From Lachnospiraceae bacterium (GTDB taxonomy: Bacteria; Bacillota; Clostridia; Lachnospirales; Lachnospiraceae): a DNA stretch of 46,083 bases. The stretch is from the NCBI GenBank assembly GCA_017465095.1, contig JAFTWX010000062.1, positions 1 through 46,083 on the forward strand. Direction: 5' to 3'. The notes beneath the pieces are model-generated. The model saw only the letters and a program-made list of their open reading frames with translations. It ran no database searches and was not told where the DNA came from. This document shows, in pieces, positions 8,018 through 16,973 of the stretch. The first letter of the stretch is position 1. Each line of letters opens with the position of its first letter. A program made the translations under genes and the position numbers.

Positions 8018-10866
8018 AACCGATATCACTAACTATTTCCGCCTTCGGCTCCTATGCAGACTGTGAAACTCCGATTGATTTCACGCATGTTTCCGAGGGG
8101 ATTTTTTTGATCAGCGGCGATACGGGGGCGGGAAAGACCACCGTGTTTGATGCGATTACATTTGCACTTTACGGCATGACCAGCGGCGGTGAACGCAGCG
8201 GAAATATGATGCGCAGTCATTATGCGGCGCCGACCAAGGAGACCTTTGTACAGTTTACGTTCTCATACGACGGACAGGTTTACACCGTGTTCCGGAGTCC
8301 GCAGTATGTGCAGGAAAAGGTGCAAAAAAACGGCGAGACAAAGCTGCAGGAGCGCAAGGAAAAGGCGTGGCTGGAATATCCGGATGGTACGCGCAGCGAA
8401 GGAAGGCTTCGGGAGGTTAATCAGGAGATTACCGCACTGGTCGGGCTTGATTTTGAGCAGTTCACCCAGATTGCGATGATAGCACAGGGTGATTTTATGA
8501 AGCTTCTCCGGGCAAAGACGGAGGAGAAAAAGAAAATTTTTTCCAAGCTGTTTCACACGGACGGCTGTTTTGTGTTGCAGGAAAAATTAAAACGCGAGAA
8601 GAAGCGTTTGGAGGAGCAACTTTCTGACAATGAGCTACTTTGCAGCAAACAGATAGAACAAAGCGGATTGCAGTGGGAGGATTCCATGTCTCTGGCCTCG
8701 CGCCTTTCTTTGCAGGGCGGGGAAATTTTGGAGCAGCTGGATCTTCAGGTAAAAGACTGTGAGGCTCTGCGCAGAGAGCAGGGAAAAGAAAAGGAAAAGC
8801 TGGATAAGGAAAGCAGGGAAGTACAGCTTTTGGCGGAAGAGCTTTCCAAGGCAGCGCAGCAACAGGAAAAAGCCCGGGAAGAGCAAAAGAAGGCGGAGAC
8901 CGATCAGGAGAAAATAAAGCAGGAGCTTGTAGCTGCCAAGGAGCGTCTGGAAAAAGCCAAGCGTGATATGGCGGAGCACCGGGATGAATATGCTGCGCAG
9001 ATTGCCCTGCTGAAAAATACGTTGCCGAAATATGAGGAATGTGACCGTTGGAAGGAGAAAAAAGAGACTGTTCTTCGTGCGCAGGATACGTGTAAAAAAG
9101 CTCTGGACGCATTGACAAAGCAGTGCGAAGAGCAGGAACAGCAACTCCGGGACTACATGGAAAAAATCCGTGGTGGCGGCGGTTGCGAAGAAAGATTCGG
9201 AGAGATTACCGCACGCAGACAGCAGCTTGCGGAGCAATATAAGAGAATACAGAAGTTGCATGCGGATGCGGATGGGCTTGCCGAAATCCGACAGGCTTTT
9301 GAAACGGCCAGAGATTTGGCGGGGGAAGCCCAGCGGATTCACAGGGAAGCAAGGCAGAACGCAGATGATATGCAGGACCGTTTTCTGATGGGATATGCGG
9401 GGATTTTGGCAGAGCAGCTTGAGGAAGGGGCGGCTTGTCCGGTTTGCGGTTCCTGTTCTCATCCGGAGAAGGCGGCCATATCTGCGGATATTCCGAGACA
9501 GGAAGAAGTGGAAGAAGCCAAGGCAAAGGAAAAAGCGGCGGAGGAGAAAGCTTATTCTCTGTCGGAAAAAGCAGCGGCTGCAAAAAAAGAATATGAAAAC
9601 TACAGAAAGCATGTAGCGGAAGCATTGGCGCAGGAAACCGGCAATACACTAAGTGACCGGGAGGAGGATGAAACTCTTCGGATGTCTGCACTAAAGCTGT
9701 ATCAGTCGGCAGGTGACAAAAAGAGCCTGTGCGAGGAACAGTACGTGCAGGCAGAGCAGCTGGTGCAGGCTTATCGCACATGGGTGAAAGAGCGCGAAGC
9801 GCTGGAAGAGTCCCTGGGACAATTGCGGCAAAAGAAAGAGAGCGCAGGCGAGCAATATGCGCAGGCGACCAAAGATGCGGCGGCAACTGTCGCAGCATAC
9901 GATGCGGCGAAGGAAGGGCTTCTGTATGGCAGCGCCGGGGAGGCGGAGCAGGCCATCGCCGGGAAAGAGCAGTGTTTGAAAGCATTGGAGAAAGAGGCAG
10001 AGCAGGCGCGGGCATCCCATGAAAAATGGCTTGGCGAGCAGGCGCTTTTGACGGGAAGAAGAGAGGAACTGGAAAGAGCGGTCAGTGAGGCGGAGAAAGA
10101 ATATGCATCCAAACAGCGGAAAGCAGAGAAGTATTTAGGTACGGATGATCCGGATGCGATTGCGCAAAAACTCAGTCAGATGCGCAAAGACATCAAGCAG
10201 ATGGAGAATGCGCTTTTTGGCTACGTGACGGAAATAGATAAAAAGAAGAACATCCGCAGGGAACTGGAAAGCTTGCTTGATGAGCGGACGGTTCTCTATG
10301 AAAAGCTTGCTCCGATCGAAAAACTGTATGTCACAGCGACGGGAAGACAGAGCGGAAAAACAAAGCTTGATTTTGAGACTTATGTGCAGCGCCGTTATTT
10401 GGAACGGATTCTGTACGAGGCTAACCGGCGTTTTATGGAAATGACAGGAGGACAGTTCCTGCTTCGCATGAAGGATATGGATATGGCCGGACAAAAGGTC
10501 AATGAGGGCCTGGATCTCATGGTTTACTCTACCGTGACGGGAAGCAACCGTGATATTGCAACGCTTTCCGGAGGAGAGTCCTTTATGGCAGCACTGTGTC
10601 TGGCTCTTGGACTTGCGGATGTGGTAAAACGCTCTGCGGGAAGTATTCATATGGATATGATGTTTGTGGATGAGGGATTCGGCTCCCTGGATGACCATGC
10701 GAGAGGACAGGCGGTTCACATGCTGCAGGAGCTCGCCGTGGCAGAGGGCGGAACCGGCCGGATGATCGGCATTATTTCCCATGTGGCGGAATTGAAACAA
10801 CAGATAGGGAACATACTCTATGTAAAGAAGACAGAGACAGGAAGTTCCATTCGGTGGAAGGAATAA
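8014..10866 (+). CDS. sbcC: Nuclease SbcCD subunit C (Rad50-type SMC ATPase)
   Basis: 950 residues. Walker A GDTGAGKTT at 35-43; a Q-loop region with FTQIAMIAQGDF; two long coiled-coil arms (about 190-470 and 500-800) joined by a zinc hook Cys475-Pro-Val-Cys478; signature LSGGE at 851-855; Walker B MMFVDEGFGSLD near 882. This is the full layout of Rad50/SbcC, a DNA-tethering ATPase that controls SbcD nuclease. It is slightly shorter than the E. coli protein because the arms are shorter. GTG-free start at ATG 8014 overlaps sbcD by four bases. The opposite strand has long open frames because of the biased coiled-coil codons; these are not genes. Confidence 0.96.
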   Translation: MKPISLTISAFGSYADCETPIDFTHVSEGIFLISGDTGAGKTTVFDAITFALYGMTSGGERSGNMMRSHYAAPTKETFVQFTFSYDGQVYTVFRSPQYVQEKVQKNGETKLQERKEKAWLEYPDGTRSEGRLREVNQEITALVGLDFEQFTQIAMIAQGDFMKLLRAKTEEKKKIFSKLFHTDGCFVLQEKLKREKKRLEEQLSDNELLCSKQIEQSGLQWEDSMSLASRLSLQGGEILEQLDLQVKDCEALRREQGKEKEKLDKESREVQLLAEELSKAAQQQEKAREEQKKAETDQEKIKQELVAAKERLEKAKRDMAEHRDEYAAQIALLKNTLPKYEECDRWKEKKETVLRAQDTCKKALDALTKQCEEQEQQLRDYMEKIRGGGGCEERFGEITARRQQLAEQYKRIQKLHADADGLAEIRQAFETARDLAGEAQRIHREARQNADDMQDRFLMGYAGILAEQLEEGAACPVCGSCSHPEKAAISADIPRQEEVEEAKAKEKAAEEKAYSLSEKAAAAKKEYENYRKHVAEALAQETGNTLSDREEDETLRMSALKLYQSAGDKKSLCEEQYVQAEQLVQAYRTWVKEREALEESLGQLRQKKESAGEQYAQATKDAAATVAAYDAAKEGLLYGSAGEAEQAIAGKEQCLKALEKEAEQARASHEKWLGEQALLTGRREELERAVSEAEKEYASKQRKAEKYLGTDDPDAIAQKLSQMRKDIKQMENALFGYVTEIDKKKNIRRELESLLDERTVLYEKLAPIEKLYVTATGRQSGKTKLDFETYVQRRYLERILYEANRRFMEMTGGQFLLRMKDMDMAGQKVNEGLDLMVYSTVTGSNRDIATLSGGESFMAALCLALGLADVVKRSAGSIHMDMMFVDEGFGSLDDHARGQAVHMLQELAVAEGGTGRMIGIISHVAELKQQIGNILYVKKTETGSSIRWKE

Positions 10867-10883
10867 TATATTTTTGGAAGATA

Positions 10884-10908
10884 GGGAGGAATCAGTATGA
10901 GAATATGA
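10884..10908 (+). promoter_or_regulatory. ispF ribosome binding site and 3-codon leader with in-frame TGA
   Basis: GGGAGGA at 10884-10890 is ideally placed, six bases before ATG 10897. That ATG reads Met-Arg-Ile-TGA (stop 10906-10908) and is followed at once by ATG 10909, which opens the rest of ispF in the same frame. Family members normally read Met-Arg-Ile-Gly and continue, so GGA to TGA is the likely change. Ribosomes would need to reinitiate at the adjacent ATG. Confidence 0.75.
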
Positions 10909-11436
10909 ATGGGATACGACGTACACCGCCTGGTGGAAGGCAGAAAGATGATTATCGGAGGCGTGGAGATTCCTTATGAAAAAGGACTTCTCGGACATTC
11001 GGATGCCGATGTTTTGCTTCATGCCATCAGCGATGCGCTGCTCGGTGCAGCCGCCCTCGGCGATATCGGAAAACATTTTCCGGACACAGACCCGGCGTTC
11101 AAGGATGCGGACAGCTTAAAGCTTCTTGCCCGTGTCGGCGAACTGCTTGAAGAAAACAGTTATTTCATCGAGAATATTGATGCGACCATTATTGCGCAGA
11201 AACCGAAGATGCGTCCTTACATCGATCAGATGCGTGAAAACATTGCAGGTGTTCTCGGCATTGAAGTCAGCCAGGTCAATGTCAAAGCGACGACCGAGGA
11301 AGGGCTCGGCTTTACCGGCGCCATGGAGGGAATCAGTTCCCAGGCCATCTGCATGCTGATCAGTCCGTCCAATCTTGTGGCGGAGGATGTGACGGCGAGA
11401 GGCTGTGAGGGATGCCCGGGGTGCGGGAAACGATAA
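10909..11436 (+). CDS. ispF: 2-C-methyl-D-erythritol 2,4-cyclodiphosphate synthase
   Basis: 175 residues from ATG 10909. IspF makes the cyclic diphosphate of the MEP isoprenoid pathway and releases CMP. The metal-binding DVH motif (Asp4, His6), the substrate loop [10 protein letters not shown] (His in GHSD), FPDTDP, and [15 protein letters not shown] are all present. The normal N-terminus is four residues longer; those codons exist upstream but are split off by a TGA, so this start is 18 bases from the Shine-Dalgarno sequence. The protein is otherwise intact. The C-terminus extends about 15 residues beyond the usual end with a Cys-rich tail ([10 protein letters not shown]). No partner ispD is adjacent. 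Translation may depend on reinitiation. Confidence 0.9.
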   Translation: MGYDVHRLVEGRKMIIGGVEIPYEKGLLGHSDADVLLHAISDALLGAAALGDIGKHFPDTDPAFKDADSLKLLARVGELLEENSYFIENIDATIIAQKPKMRPYIDQMRENIAGVLGIEVSQVNVKATTEEGLGFTGAMEGISSQAICMLISPSNLVAEDVTARGCEGCPGCGKR

Positions 11437-11451
11437 GTTCTGATACGTTCG

Positions 11452-11671
11452 GCGCAATTTGGTGCTGTGGCGAGATTTGTTTTGCGCAATTTGGTGCCGT
11501 GGGTATATGTCAAATAATTGCAGGAAAGTTCCCAAGATTTTTTGTAAACTTGGGAACCTTTTTGTTGTTTTTTTCATATATGTCCAATTGCGCAAAATCA
11601 GAGAAGAAATAAAGATAAAACGCTTAATATCTTGGGTATTTTTGACTAATTTTTTTCTATGTGCCCATGCG
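11452..11671. repeat. Palindromic repeat element, family 2, copy A
   Basis: A composite of inverted repeats. GCGCAATTTGGTGC occurs twice in direct orientation (11452 and 11484) and inverted as CCAATTGCGC near 11584. GTGGGTATATGTCAAA at 11499 faces a TTTTCATATATGTCC end at about 11572. Between them a hairpin AAAGTTCCCAAG/CTTGGGAACCTTT (11525-11562) is followed by T-rich sequence and could terminate transcription. A second half at 11631-11665 runs TTGGGTATTTTTGACTAA then TTTCTATGTGCCCAT. The same pieces occur, inverted, at 29985-30152. Together with promoter-like AT-rich sequence this fills the gene-free stretch 11437-11795. Confidence 0.65.
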
Positions 11672-11795
11672 TCGCCGGAAAAGGAATCGGAATGTCGGAA
11701 AAACAATCAGACTGCCGAAAAGTGCCTGTCTACTTGACGAAAATATTGAAGAAAGAGTAGAATGATAAACAAAAAAACAAGGGGGTTTAAAACAC

Positions 11796-14513
11796 ATGAA
11801 AAAACGTTTTATAGCAGTTGTGATGGCGCTTACACTTGTGCTGGCAACCGGAAGTCCGATGAGTTTGCTGGCTGAAAATACGTCAAAGCAAGTTGCAGAC
11901 AAGCAGCAGTCGGAGATGACTTTGCCAGAGAATGAAACTGACATTAAGGAAGCCGACAACAAAAAGAGCGACGAGACAGAAGTGGTGAAGCCGGAAAAGC
12001 GGTGTGATTTGTCTCATGTGGGAGACTTGGAAACGGGATCGGTTGCGGTTACGGATCAGTCAAAAACTGAGGTGTCACTTGACGAGGAGAGTCAGTATCA
12101 GGTATTTAAGTTTGTTCCGCAGGAGACAAAGTCATACAACTTTTTCTCTGATGCAGGCAACGATACCTATGTATATTTGTATCAGAAAAATGAATCTGAG
12201 TATGTGACAATAGGTGAGCCGGGCAATTGGGATGACGGAAATGATGATGGTGATTTCTTAGGCTCTTACGAATTGACAGCAGGGGAAACTTACTATTTTC
12301 TTGTGTCGTATTATTATGGGGAAGACGCAGGAACATTCCGATTCTACTTGAGTTCTACCTGCACAAATGCAGAAGATTTCACGTTTGCAGGAAAAGAAGT
12401 GGTAAGCAGAACAATCACCAATATTCCACGCCATGTATTCTATGATTATGAGGATTATTCGAAAATCAATGTATACATGGATTTGTCCCGGATGTGTATT
12501 ACTTATACGTTTGATGATGAAAGTACCTATGATAGAACCATATCAAATGATGAGTGTAGTCAGTTGAGTAGATCCTATGATGATACATCAGAAATAATTG
12601 GAAAGACGTTTACAGTTTTGGGAGAAACGTATGATGTATACTGGAAATATGTAAAATTTGATGATGATGAGTACTATATGGATGAGACAAAGCAAGACAA
12701 TGCGCTCTGCATTGATATTGACGGAGTATCCTATGGCGAATACCTATTGGAAATCAGAGAAAATCCGATAGATTCCATCAGCTTAAACAGTGCATATTAC
12801 AGCGCAAATAATAAAGTTTTTATATCCAATTTAAATTGTTGGTACAACCCGCTGGATATGTCAGAATTTGTACTTACAGCTACCAAGACGGACGGAACCA
12901 CCTATGATATGACATGGGAGGATGGAGAACTTGTAGGTTGTGAAGAAGGCATGAGCAATAGCTATTCTCTCTCATTTGAAAATATATATTATGATGAGGA
13001 TTCTGATAACGATTATTATATTATGGGTGATAATACATTGACTATCAGCTACGCCGGAAAAACAGCGACCTTTGATATCTATTTGTATGGGCTGCGCAGA
13101 TTTGAGGTAGTTACACCGGTTGTTCACTCGCTTGGTACTTATCCGCATGAGGCGGACAGTTATGTTCCGTCTATGAGAGGATTAAAGTTGAAAGCCTATT
13201 TGACGGATGGAACAACAGAGATAGTTGAAGTAGACCATGATGACGGAAGTTACTTAGTATGGAAAGATAGTAGCTATGATATTTTCCCGTCATCCGGCAA
13301 TTATCTGCTGAGTTATCAAAACGCAGATGATTATATTACGGAACAGTGTGATGTTGGTGATTACACAGGAAAATCTTACGATACTTACCCGGGACTGAAA
13401 ACCATTACTCCGGGCAGCAGTACCTTTATAAAAGGAACACCGGACAATCCTTATGCAGTATTTAAATTTGTTCCTACAGTGACAGCGAAATATATTTGCT
13501 ACAGTACGACAGATGAAAAAAAGGAAATTGATTCGACAGAGTCAAAAGATACCTATGCAAAATTATATGAAGGAAATAAGTTCATGGATGACTGTGATGA
13601 TGCTACAGAGGATAATTTAAATTTCTCTATAGAGAAAGAACTGTCCGCAGGTAAAGCTTACTATTTTGTAACCAGTTCACTTAGTACAAGCAGAACCTGT
13701 GAATATACCGTGCATTTTAAAGTTTCTACATTGCTTCCGCAGACAATCACAGCACCGGCAAGTATTACGAAGACATCTGCCGACGGATCGTTTAATTTGG
13801 GAGCAAAAGCACTCGGCGGAGCGAAGCTGACTTATGTTTGCAGCAACCCTTCCGTAGCAAAAGTGGATAACAACGGAAATGTGACAATCGTGGATGCAGG
13901 TTCAGCAACTATCAGCGTTACAGCAGCGGCGACAGATGTTTATGCTGCAGCGACAAAGAAAATCAATCTTACGGTAACGAAGGCAAAGAACTACATTACG
14001 GTGAAGGAAGAGTTTAATAAAGTACACGGTTCAAGAACCTTTAAGTTAAATGCCAAGTCCGGCGGTAAGATGACTTACAAGACAAGCAACAAGAAAGTGG
14101 CAACTGTAGACAAGAAGGGCAGAGTCACAATCAAAAAGTGCGGACAGGCTGTGATTACTATCACATCCAAAGTAAAGGGAATCAGCGATGCGACCAAGAA
14201 GGTTGTAATCAATGTAGTTCCGAAAAAAGCAGCACTCAAATCTTTAAAGAGCAGCAAAGCCGGACAGATGACGGTTTCTTGGAAGAAACAGAGTGAAGCG
14301 AAAGGATATATCATTGAGTATTCTACGGATAAGAAGTTTAAAGTGAATGTGACAACTGTACAGGTTAAGAAAAACAAAACTACTTCCAAGACAATTAAAA
14401 AACTGAAAAAAGGTACTACCTATTATGTGCGTGTAACGGCTTACACAAATGTGGATGGCAAGCCAATGAAAGGAAGCACTTCCAAGGCAAAGAAAGTCAA
14501 AGTGAAAAAATAG
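11796..14513 (+). CDS. Secreted cell-surface protein with Big2 and fibronectin III domains
   Basis: 905 residues. A signal peptide (KKRF, hydrophobic run, cleavage near residue 26) is followed by a Glu/Asp/Lys-rich linker. Residues about 80-190 and 530-645 resemble each other (QVFKFVPQETKSYNFFS versus AVFKFVPTVTAKYICYS) and look like prepeptidase C-terminal-type beta domains. The middle third is Tyr/Asp-rich and unassigned. Residues about 650-810 are two Big2-like bacterial Ig repeats, and the last 95 residues an FN3 domain with a very basic end. No LPXTG or other anchor is seen, so it may be held by charge or released. GGGGG lies 12 bases before the ATG. A likely adhesin or surface-layer component; ligand unknown. 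Confidence 0.85.
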   Translation: MKKRFIAVVMALTLVLATGSPMSLLAENTSKQVADKQQSEMTLPENETDIKEADNKKSDETEVVKPEKRCDLSHVGDLETGSVAVTDQSKTEVSLDEESQYQVFKFVPQETKSYNFFSDAGNDTYVYLYQKNESEYVTIGEPGNWDDGNDDGDFLGSYELTAGETYYFLVSYYYGEDAGTFRFYLSSTCTNAEDFTFAGKEVVSRTITNIPRHVFYDYEDYSKINVYMDLSRMCITYTFDDESTYDRTISNDECSQLSRSYDDTSEIIGKTFTVLGETYDVYWKYVKFDDDEYYMDETKQDNALCIDIDGVSYGEYLLEIRENPIDSISLNSAYYSANNKVFISNLNCWYNPLDMSEFVLTATKTDGTTYDMTWEDGELVGCEEGMSNSYSLSFENIYYDEDSDNDYYIMGDNTLTISYAGKTATFDIYLYGLRRFEVVTPVVHSLGTYPHEADSYVPSMRGLKLKAYLTDGTTEIVEVDHDDGSYLVWKDSSYDIFPSSGNYLLSYQNADDYITEQCDVGDYTGKSYDTYPGLKTITPGSSTFIKGTPDNPYAVFKFVPTVTAKYICYSTTDEKKEIDSTESKDTYAKLYEGNKFMDDCDDATEDNLNFSIEKELSAGKAYYFVTSSLSTSRTCEYTVHFKVSTLLPQTITAPASITKTSADGSFNLGAKALGGAKLTYVCSNPSVAKVDNNGNVTIVDAGSATISVTAAATDVYAAATKKINLTVTKAKNYITVKEEFNKVHGSRTFKLNAKSGGKMTYKTSNKKVATVDKKGRVTIKKCGQAVITITSKVKGISDATKKVVINVVPKKAALKSLKSSKAGQMTVSWKKQSEAKGYIIEYSTDKKFKVNVTTVQVKKNKTTSKTIKKLKKGTTYYVRVTAYTNVDGKPMKGSTSKAKKVKVKK

Positions 14514-14520
14514 AAAGTAA

Positions 14521-14549
14521 TTGACAAAAAGCGGATTTTTGCATATCCT
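14521..14549 (+). promoter_or_regulatory. Sigma-A type promoter of the cysE-cysS T-box transcript
   Basis: TTGACA at 14521-14526, a 17-base spacer, and TATCCT at 14544-14549. It begins seven bases after the surface-protein stop codon and places the transcript start near 14556, just before stem I of the T-box. Confidence 0.7.
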
Positions 14550-14555
14550 AAGGAG

Positions 14556-14866
14556 AGAGATATGCAAAGGCTGTGAACGAAAAGAGTAGCTGCAGAACCT
14601 ATTGAAAGAGAGTGACCGTCATCGGCTGAAAGCGGTCATCATGCGGAGGCAGTGAAGTGCATTCGGGAGCCGGCTTGCGGAAGCAGTAAATCATGTGTTA
14701 ACAGAGATGTTGGTTTACATAAGTATGCAAGCCCGTTTCATCCACGTTACGGATTTCGAGCGTTGAGGACTTCGCAGAGCAGATTCATTTTGGCAGCGAA
14801 GTTTCAAAAGTAGAGTGGAACCGCGATACAAGTCGTCTCTATACATGGTATAGAGACGGCTTTTTT
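14556..14866 (+). ncRNA. T-box leader RNA, probably cysteine tRNA-responsive
   Basis: The conserved T-box sequence AGAGTGGAACCGCG is at 14812-14825. It is followed by a terminator hairpin, GTCGTCTCTATAC (14832-14844) with GTATAGAGACGGC (14848-14860), and TTTTTT. Uncharged tRNA would pair through its CCA end with the T-box bulge and stabilise the antiterminator. The probable specifier is TGC at 14658-14660, in the context AGTGAAGTGCA, a Cys codon that agrees with downstream cysE and cysS; this is inferred without folding. A copy of the TTATGTAAAC motif (reverse orientation, 14713-14722) lies between stem I and the antiterminator. The leader explains the gene-free stretch 14514-14887. Confidence 0.9.
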
Positions 14867-14887
14867 ATGAAAAATGAAAGGAACGAT

Positions 14888-15568
14888 ATGGGCTATATCA
14901 GCAGAATCAAGGAAGAAATCAAGGTCATAAGACAGCGTGACCCGGCGATTCATTCCAACATGGAAGTGTTTTTGTATCCCAGTTTTAAGGTGATGCTTCA
15001 TTACCGGCTGGCGCACAAGATGTATCAGAAAAAGCATTATTTTCTGGCCCGCTGGATTTCTCAGAGGGCAGCGCGGAAAACCGGAATTGAAATTCATCCG
15101 GGTGCGCAGATCGGAAAGGGATTTTTTATCGACCACGGAAACGGCGTAATCATCGGTGAGACGACCATCATCGGCGATAACGTGACGCTTTATCAGGGCG
15201 TGACGCTGGGCGGTACCGGAAAGGAACAGGGCAAACGTCATCCTACCATCGGAAACAACGTGATGATCAGTGCGGGCGCCAAGGTGCTCGGCTCGTTCAA
15301 AATCGGAGACAATTCCAAAATCGGAGCCGGAAGTGTTGTTTTGGAGGAGGTTCCTCCGAACTCGACCGTAGTCGGTGTACCGGGGCGTGTGGTGAAGCGC
15401 AACAATATATCCCTTCCGCAGGATGAGATGGATCAGGTACATCTCCCGGACCCGGTAAAGGAGGATATTGCGCAGCTGCGTGAGTCAAATGACTTGCTGA
15501 CAAACCGCTTAATCGAACTTGAAAATGCGATAAAACAGATGCAGAAAGGAAACAGCGATGGAAAATAA
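14888..15568 (+). CDS. cysE: Serine O-acetyltransferase
   Basis: 226 residues from ATG 14888, with GAAAGGA five bases upstream; ATG 14867 sits inside the terminator T run and is unlikely. The enzyme transfers acetyl from acetyl-CoA to serine, giving O-acetylserine for cysteine synthesis. The first 65 residues are the helical domain; then left-handed beta-helix hexapeptide repeats run from HPGAQIGKGFFIDHG through GETTIIGDNVTLYQGVTLGG to IGAGSVV. The Asp-His pair in FIDHGNG and the His in GKRHPTIG match the catalytic region. It overlaps cysS by 11 bases. The C-terminal coiled tail after the beta-helix is longer than in some homologues. Confidence 0.94.
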   Translation: MGYISRIKEEIKVIRQRDPAIHSNMEVFLYPSFKVMLHYRLAHKMYQKKHYFLARWISQRAARKTGIEIHPGAQIGKGFFIDHGNGVIIGETTIIGDNVTLYQGVTLGGTGKEQGKRHPTIGNNVMISAGAKVLGSFKIGDNSKIGAGSVVLEEVPPNSTVVGVPGRVVKRNNISLPQDEMDQVHLPDPVKEDIAQLRESNDLLTNRLIELENAIKQMQKGNSDGK

Positions 15569-16973
15569 AGTAAAGATTTATAACACACTCACAAGAAAAA
15601 AGGAAAACTTTGTACCAAACGTGGAAGGCAAAGTAAATATGTATACGTGCGGACCGACCGTGTATCATTTTGCACACATCGGAAATCTGCGCAGCTACAT
15701 CATGGAGGATGTGCTTGAAAAAACGCTCCGCTATGCAGATTATGATGTAAAACGTGTCATGAACATCACGGACGTGGGACATCTTGCTTCCGATGCGGAT
15801 ACGGGAGAAGATAAGATGCTCAAGGGCGCAAAGAGAGAAAACAAGACGGTTATGGAAATTGCAAAATTCTATACGGATGCTTTTTTCTCTGATTGTGCAA
15901 AGCTCAATATCAAGACACCGGACGTGGTGGAGCCTGCGACCAACTGTATTGATAATTTCATCGAAATGATTGAAAGACTGCTGGAAAAAGGATATGCATA
16001 TCAGGCAGGTGAAAACATTTATTTTGACACATCCAAGCTGGATTCCTACTATGTGTTCGGAAATCAGAATGAGGAAGAACTCATGGTCGGTGTGCGCGAC
16101 GATGTGACAGAAGACGAAAATAAGAAGAACAAAAATGACTTTGTGCTTTGGTTTACCAAATCCAAATTTGAAGATCAGGCGCTGAAATGGGACAGTCCGT
16201 GGGGCGTAGGATATCCGGGCTGGCATATTGAGTGCTCCTGCATCAGCATGAAGCATCTCGGCGAGTACATGGATATTCACTGCGGAGGTGTGGACAATAT
16301 GTTCCCGCACCATACAAATGAAATCGCACAGTCGGAGGCGTATCTCGGACATAAATGGTGTAATTACTGGTTCCATGTGCATCACTTAAATGACCAGTCA
16401 GGAAAGATGAGCAAGTCCAAAGGAGAATTTTTGACGGTTTCCCTGTTGGAAGAAAAAGGATACGATCCACTTGCTTACCGTTTCTTCTGTCTGCAGTCCC
16501 ATTACAGAAAACCGCTGATTTTCTCGTTTGAGGCACTGGATCAGGCAACCGGAACTTATAAGAAATTAAAGAAACGTATCGCAGAGCTTTCCAAAGAAGG
16601 AACGGCGGATGCTGCAGTTGTGAAAGAATACAAAGACAAATTCGTGGAGGCGGTCGGAAACGACATGAATACTTCCATGGGTGTTACACTTGTGTATGAT
16701 GTTTTGAAAGCAGATCTCGACGATGCGACAAAACGTGCAATCATCGAAAGCTATGACTATGTACTCAGCCTTAATCTCTTAAAGGAAGAGGAAGCAAAGG
16801 AAAGCGGTGTGGATGCGGAGCTGGAAGCCTTTGTTCTCGCTAAAATTGAGGAGCGTAAGGCGGCGAAGAAAGAAAAGAACTTTGCCCTTGCAGATGCCAT
16901 CCGTGACGAACTTTTAGAAAAAGGCATTGTAATCAAAGATACAAGAGAAGGTGTAGTATGGGAGAGAGCTTAA
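15558..16973 (+). CDS. cysS: Cysteinyl-tRNA synthetase
   Basis: 471 residues from ATG 15558. A class I synthetase that charges tRNA-Cys. The N-terminal YTCGPTVYHFAHIGN holds the first zinc cysteine and the HIGH-type motif (here HIGN). GWHIECSCIS and the HCGGVDNMFPHHTNE segment supply the remaining zinc and active-site residues, and GKMSKSKG is the KMSKS loop. The alpha-helical C-terminal domain is complete. The start lies inside cysE and the end inside mrnC (16-base overlap), so the genes are translated as a tight operon under the T-box. Confidence 0.96.
   Translation: MENKVKIYNTLTRKKENFVPNVEGKVNMYTCGPTVYHFAHIGNLRSYIMEDVLEKTLRYADYDVKRVMNITDVGHLASDADTGEDKMLKGAKRENKTVMEIAKFYTDAFFSDCAKLNIKTPDVVEPATNCIDNFIEMIERLLEKGYAYQAGENIYFDTSKLDSYYVFGNQNEEELMVGVRDDVTEDENKKNKNDFVLWFTKSKFEDQALKWDSPWGVGYPGWHIECSCISMKHLGEYMDIHCGGVDNMFPHHTNEIAQSEAYLGHKWCNYWFHVHHLNDQSGKMSKSKGEFLTVSLLEEKGYDPLAYRFFCLQSHYRKPLIFSFEALDQATGTYKKLKKRIAELSKEGTADAAVVKEYKDKFVEAVGNDMNTSMGVTLVYDVLKADLDDATKRAIIESYDYVLSLNLLKEEEAKESGVDAELEAFVLAKIEERKAAKKEKNFALADAIRDELLEKGIVIKDTREGVVWERA

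Noticed and set aside
8635..9612. Long minus-strand frames opposite sbcC
   Set aside because: Phe/Leu-rich translation is the mirror of Lys/Glu coiled-coil codons in sbcC; no start signals.
10897..10911. TGA read as an amino acid (recoding) in ispF
   Set aside because: TGA is used as a normal stop elsewhere (for example sbcD and cation diffusion facilitator ends), and no selenocysteine or UGA-reading signal is seen.
15297..16385. 362-codon minus-strand frame opposite cysE/cysS
   Set aside because: Shadow of well-supported operon genes; no family resemblance.
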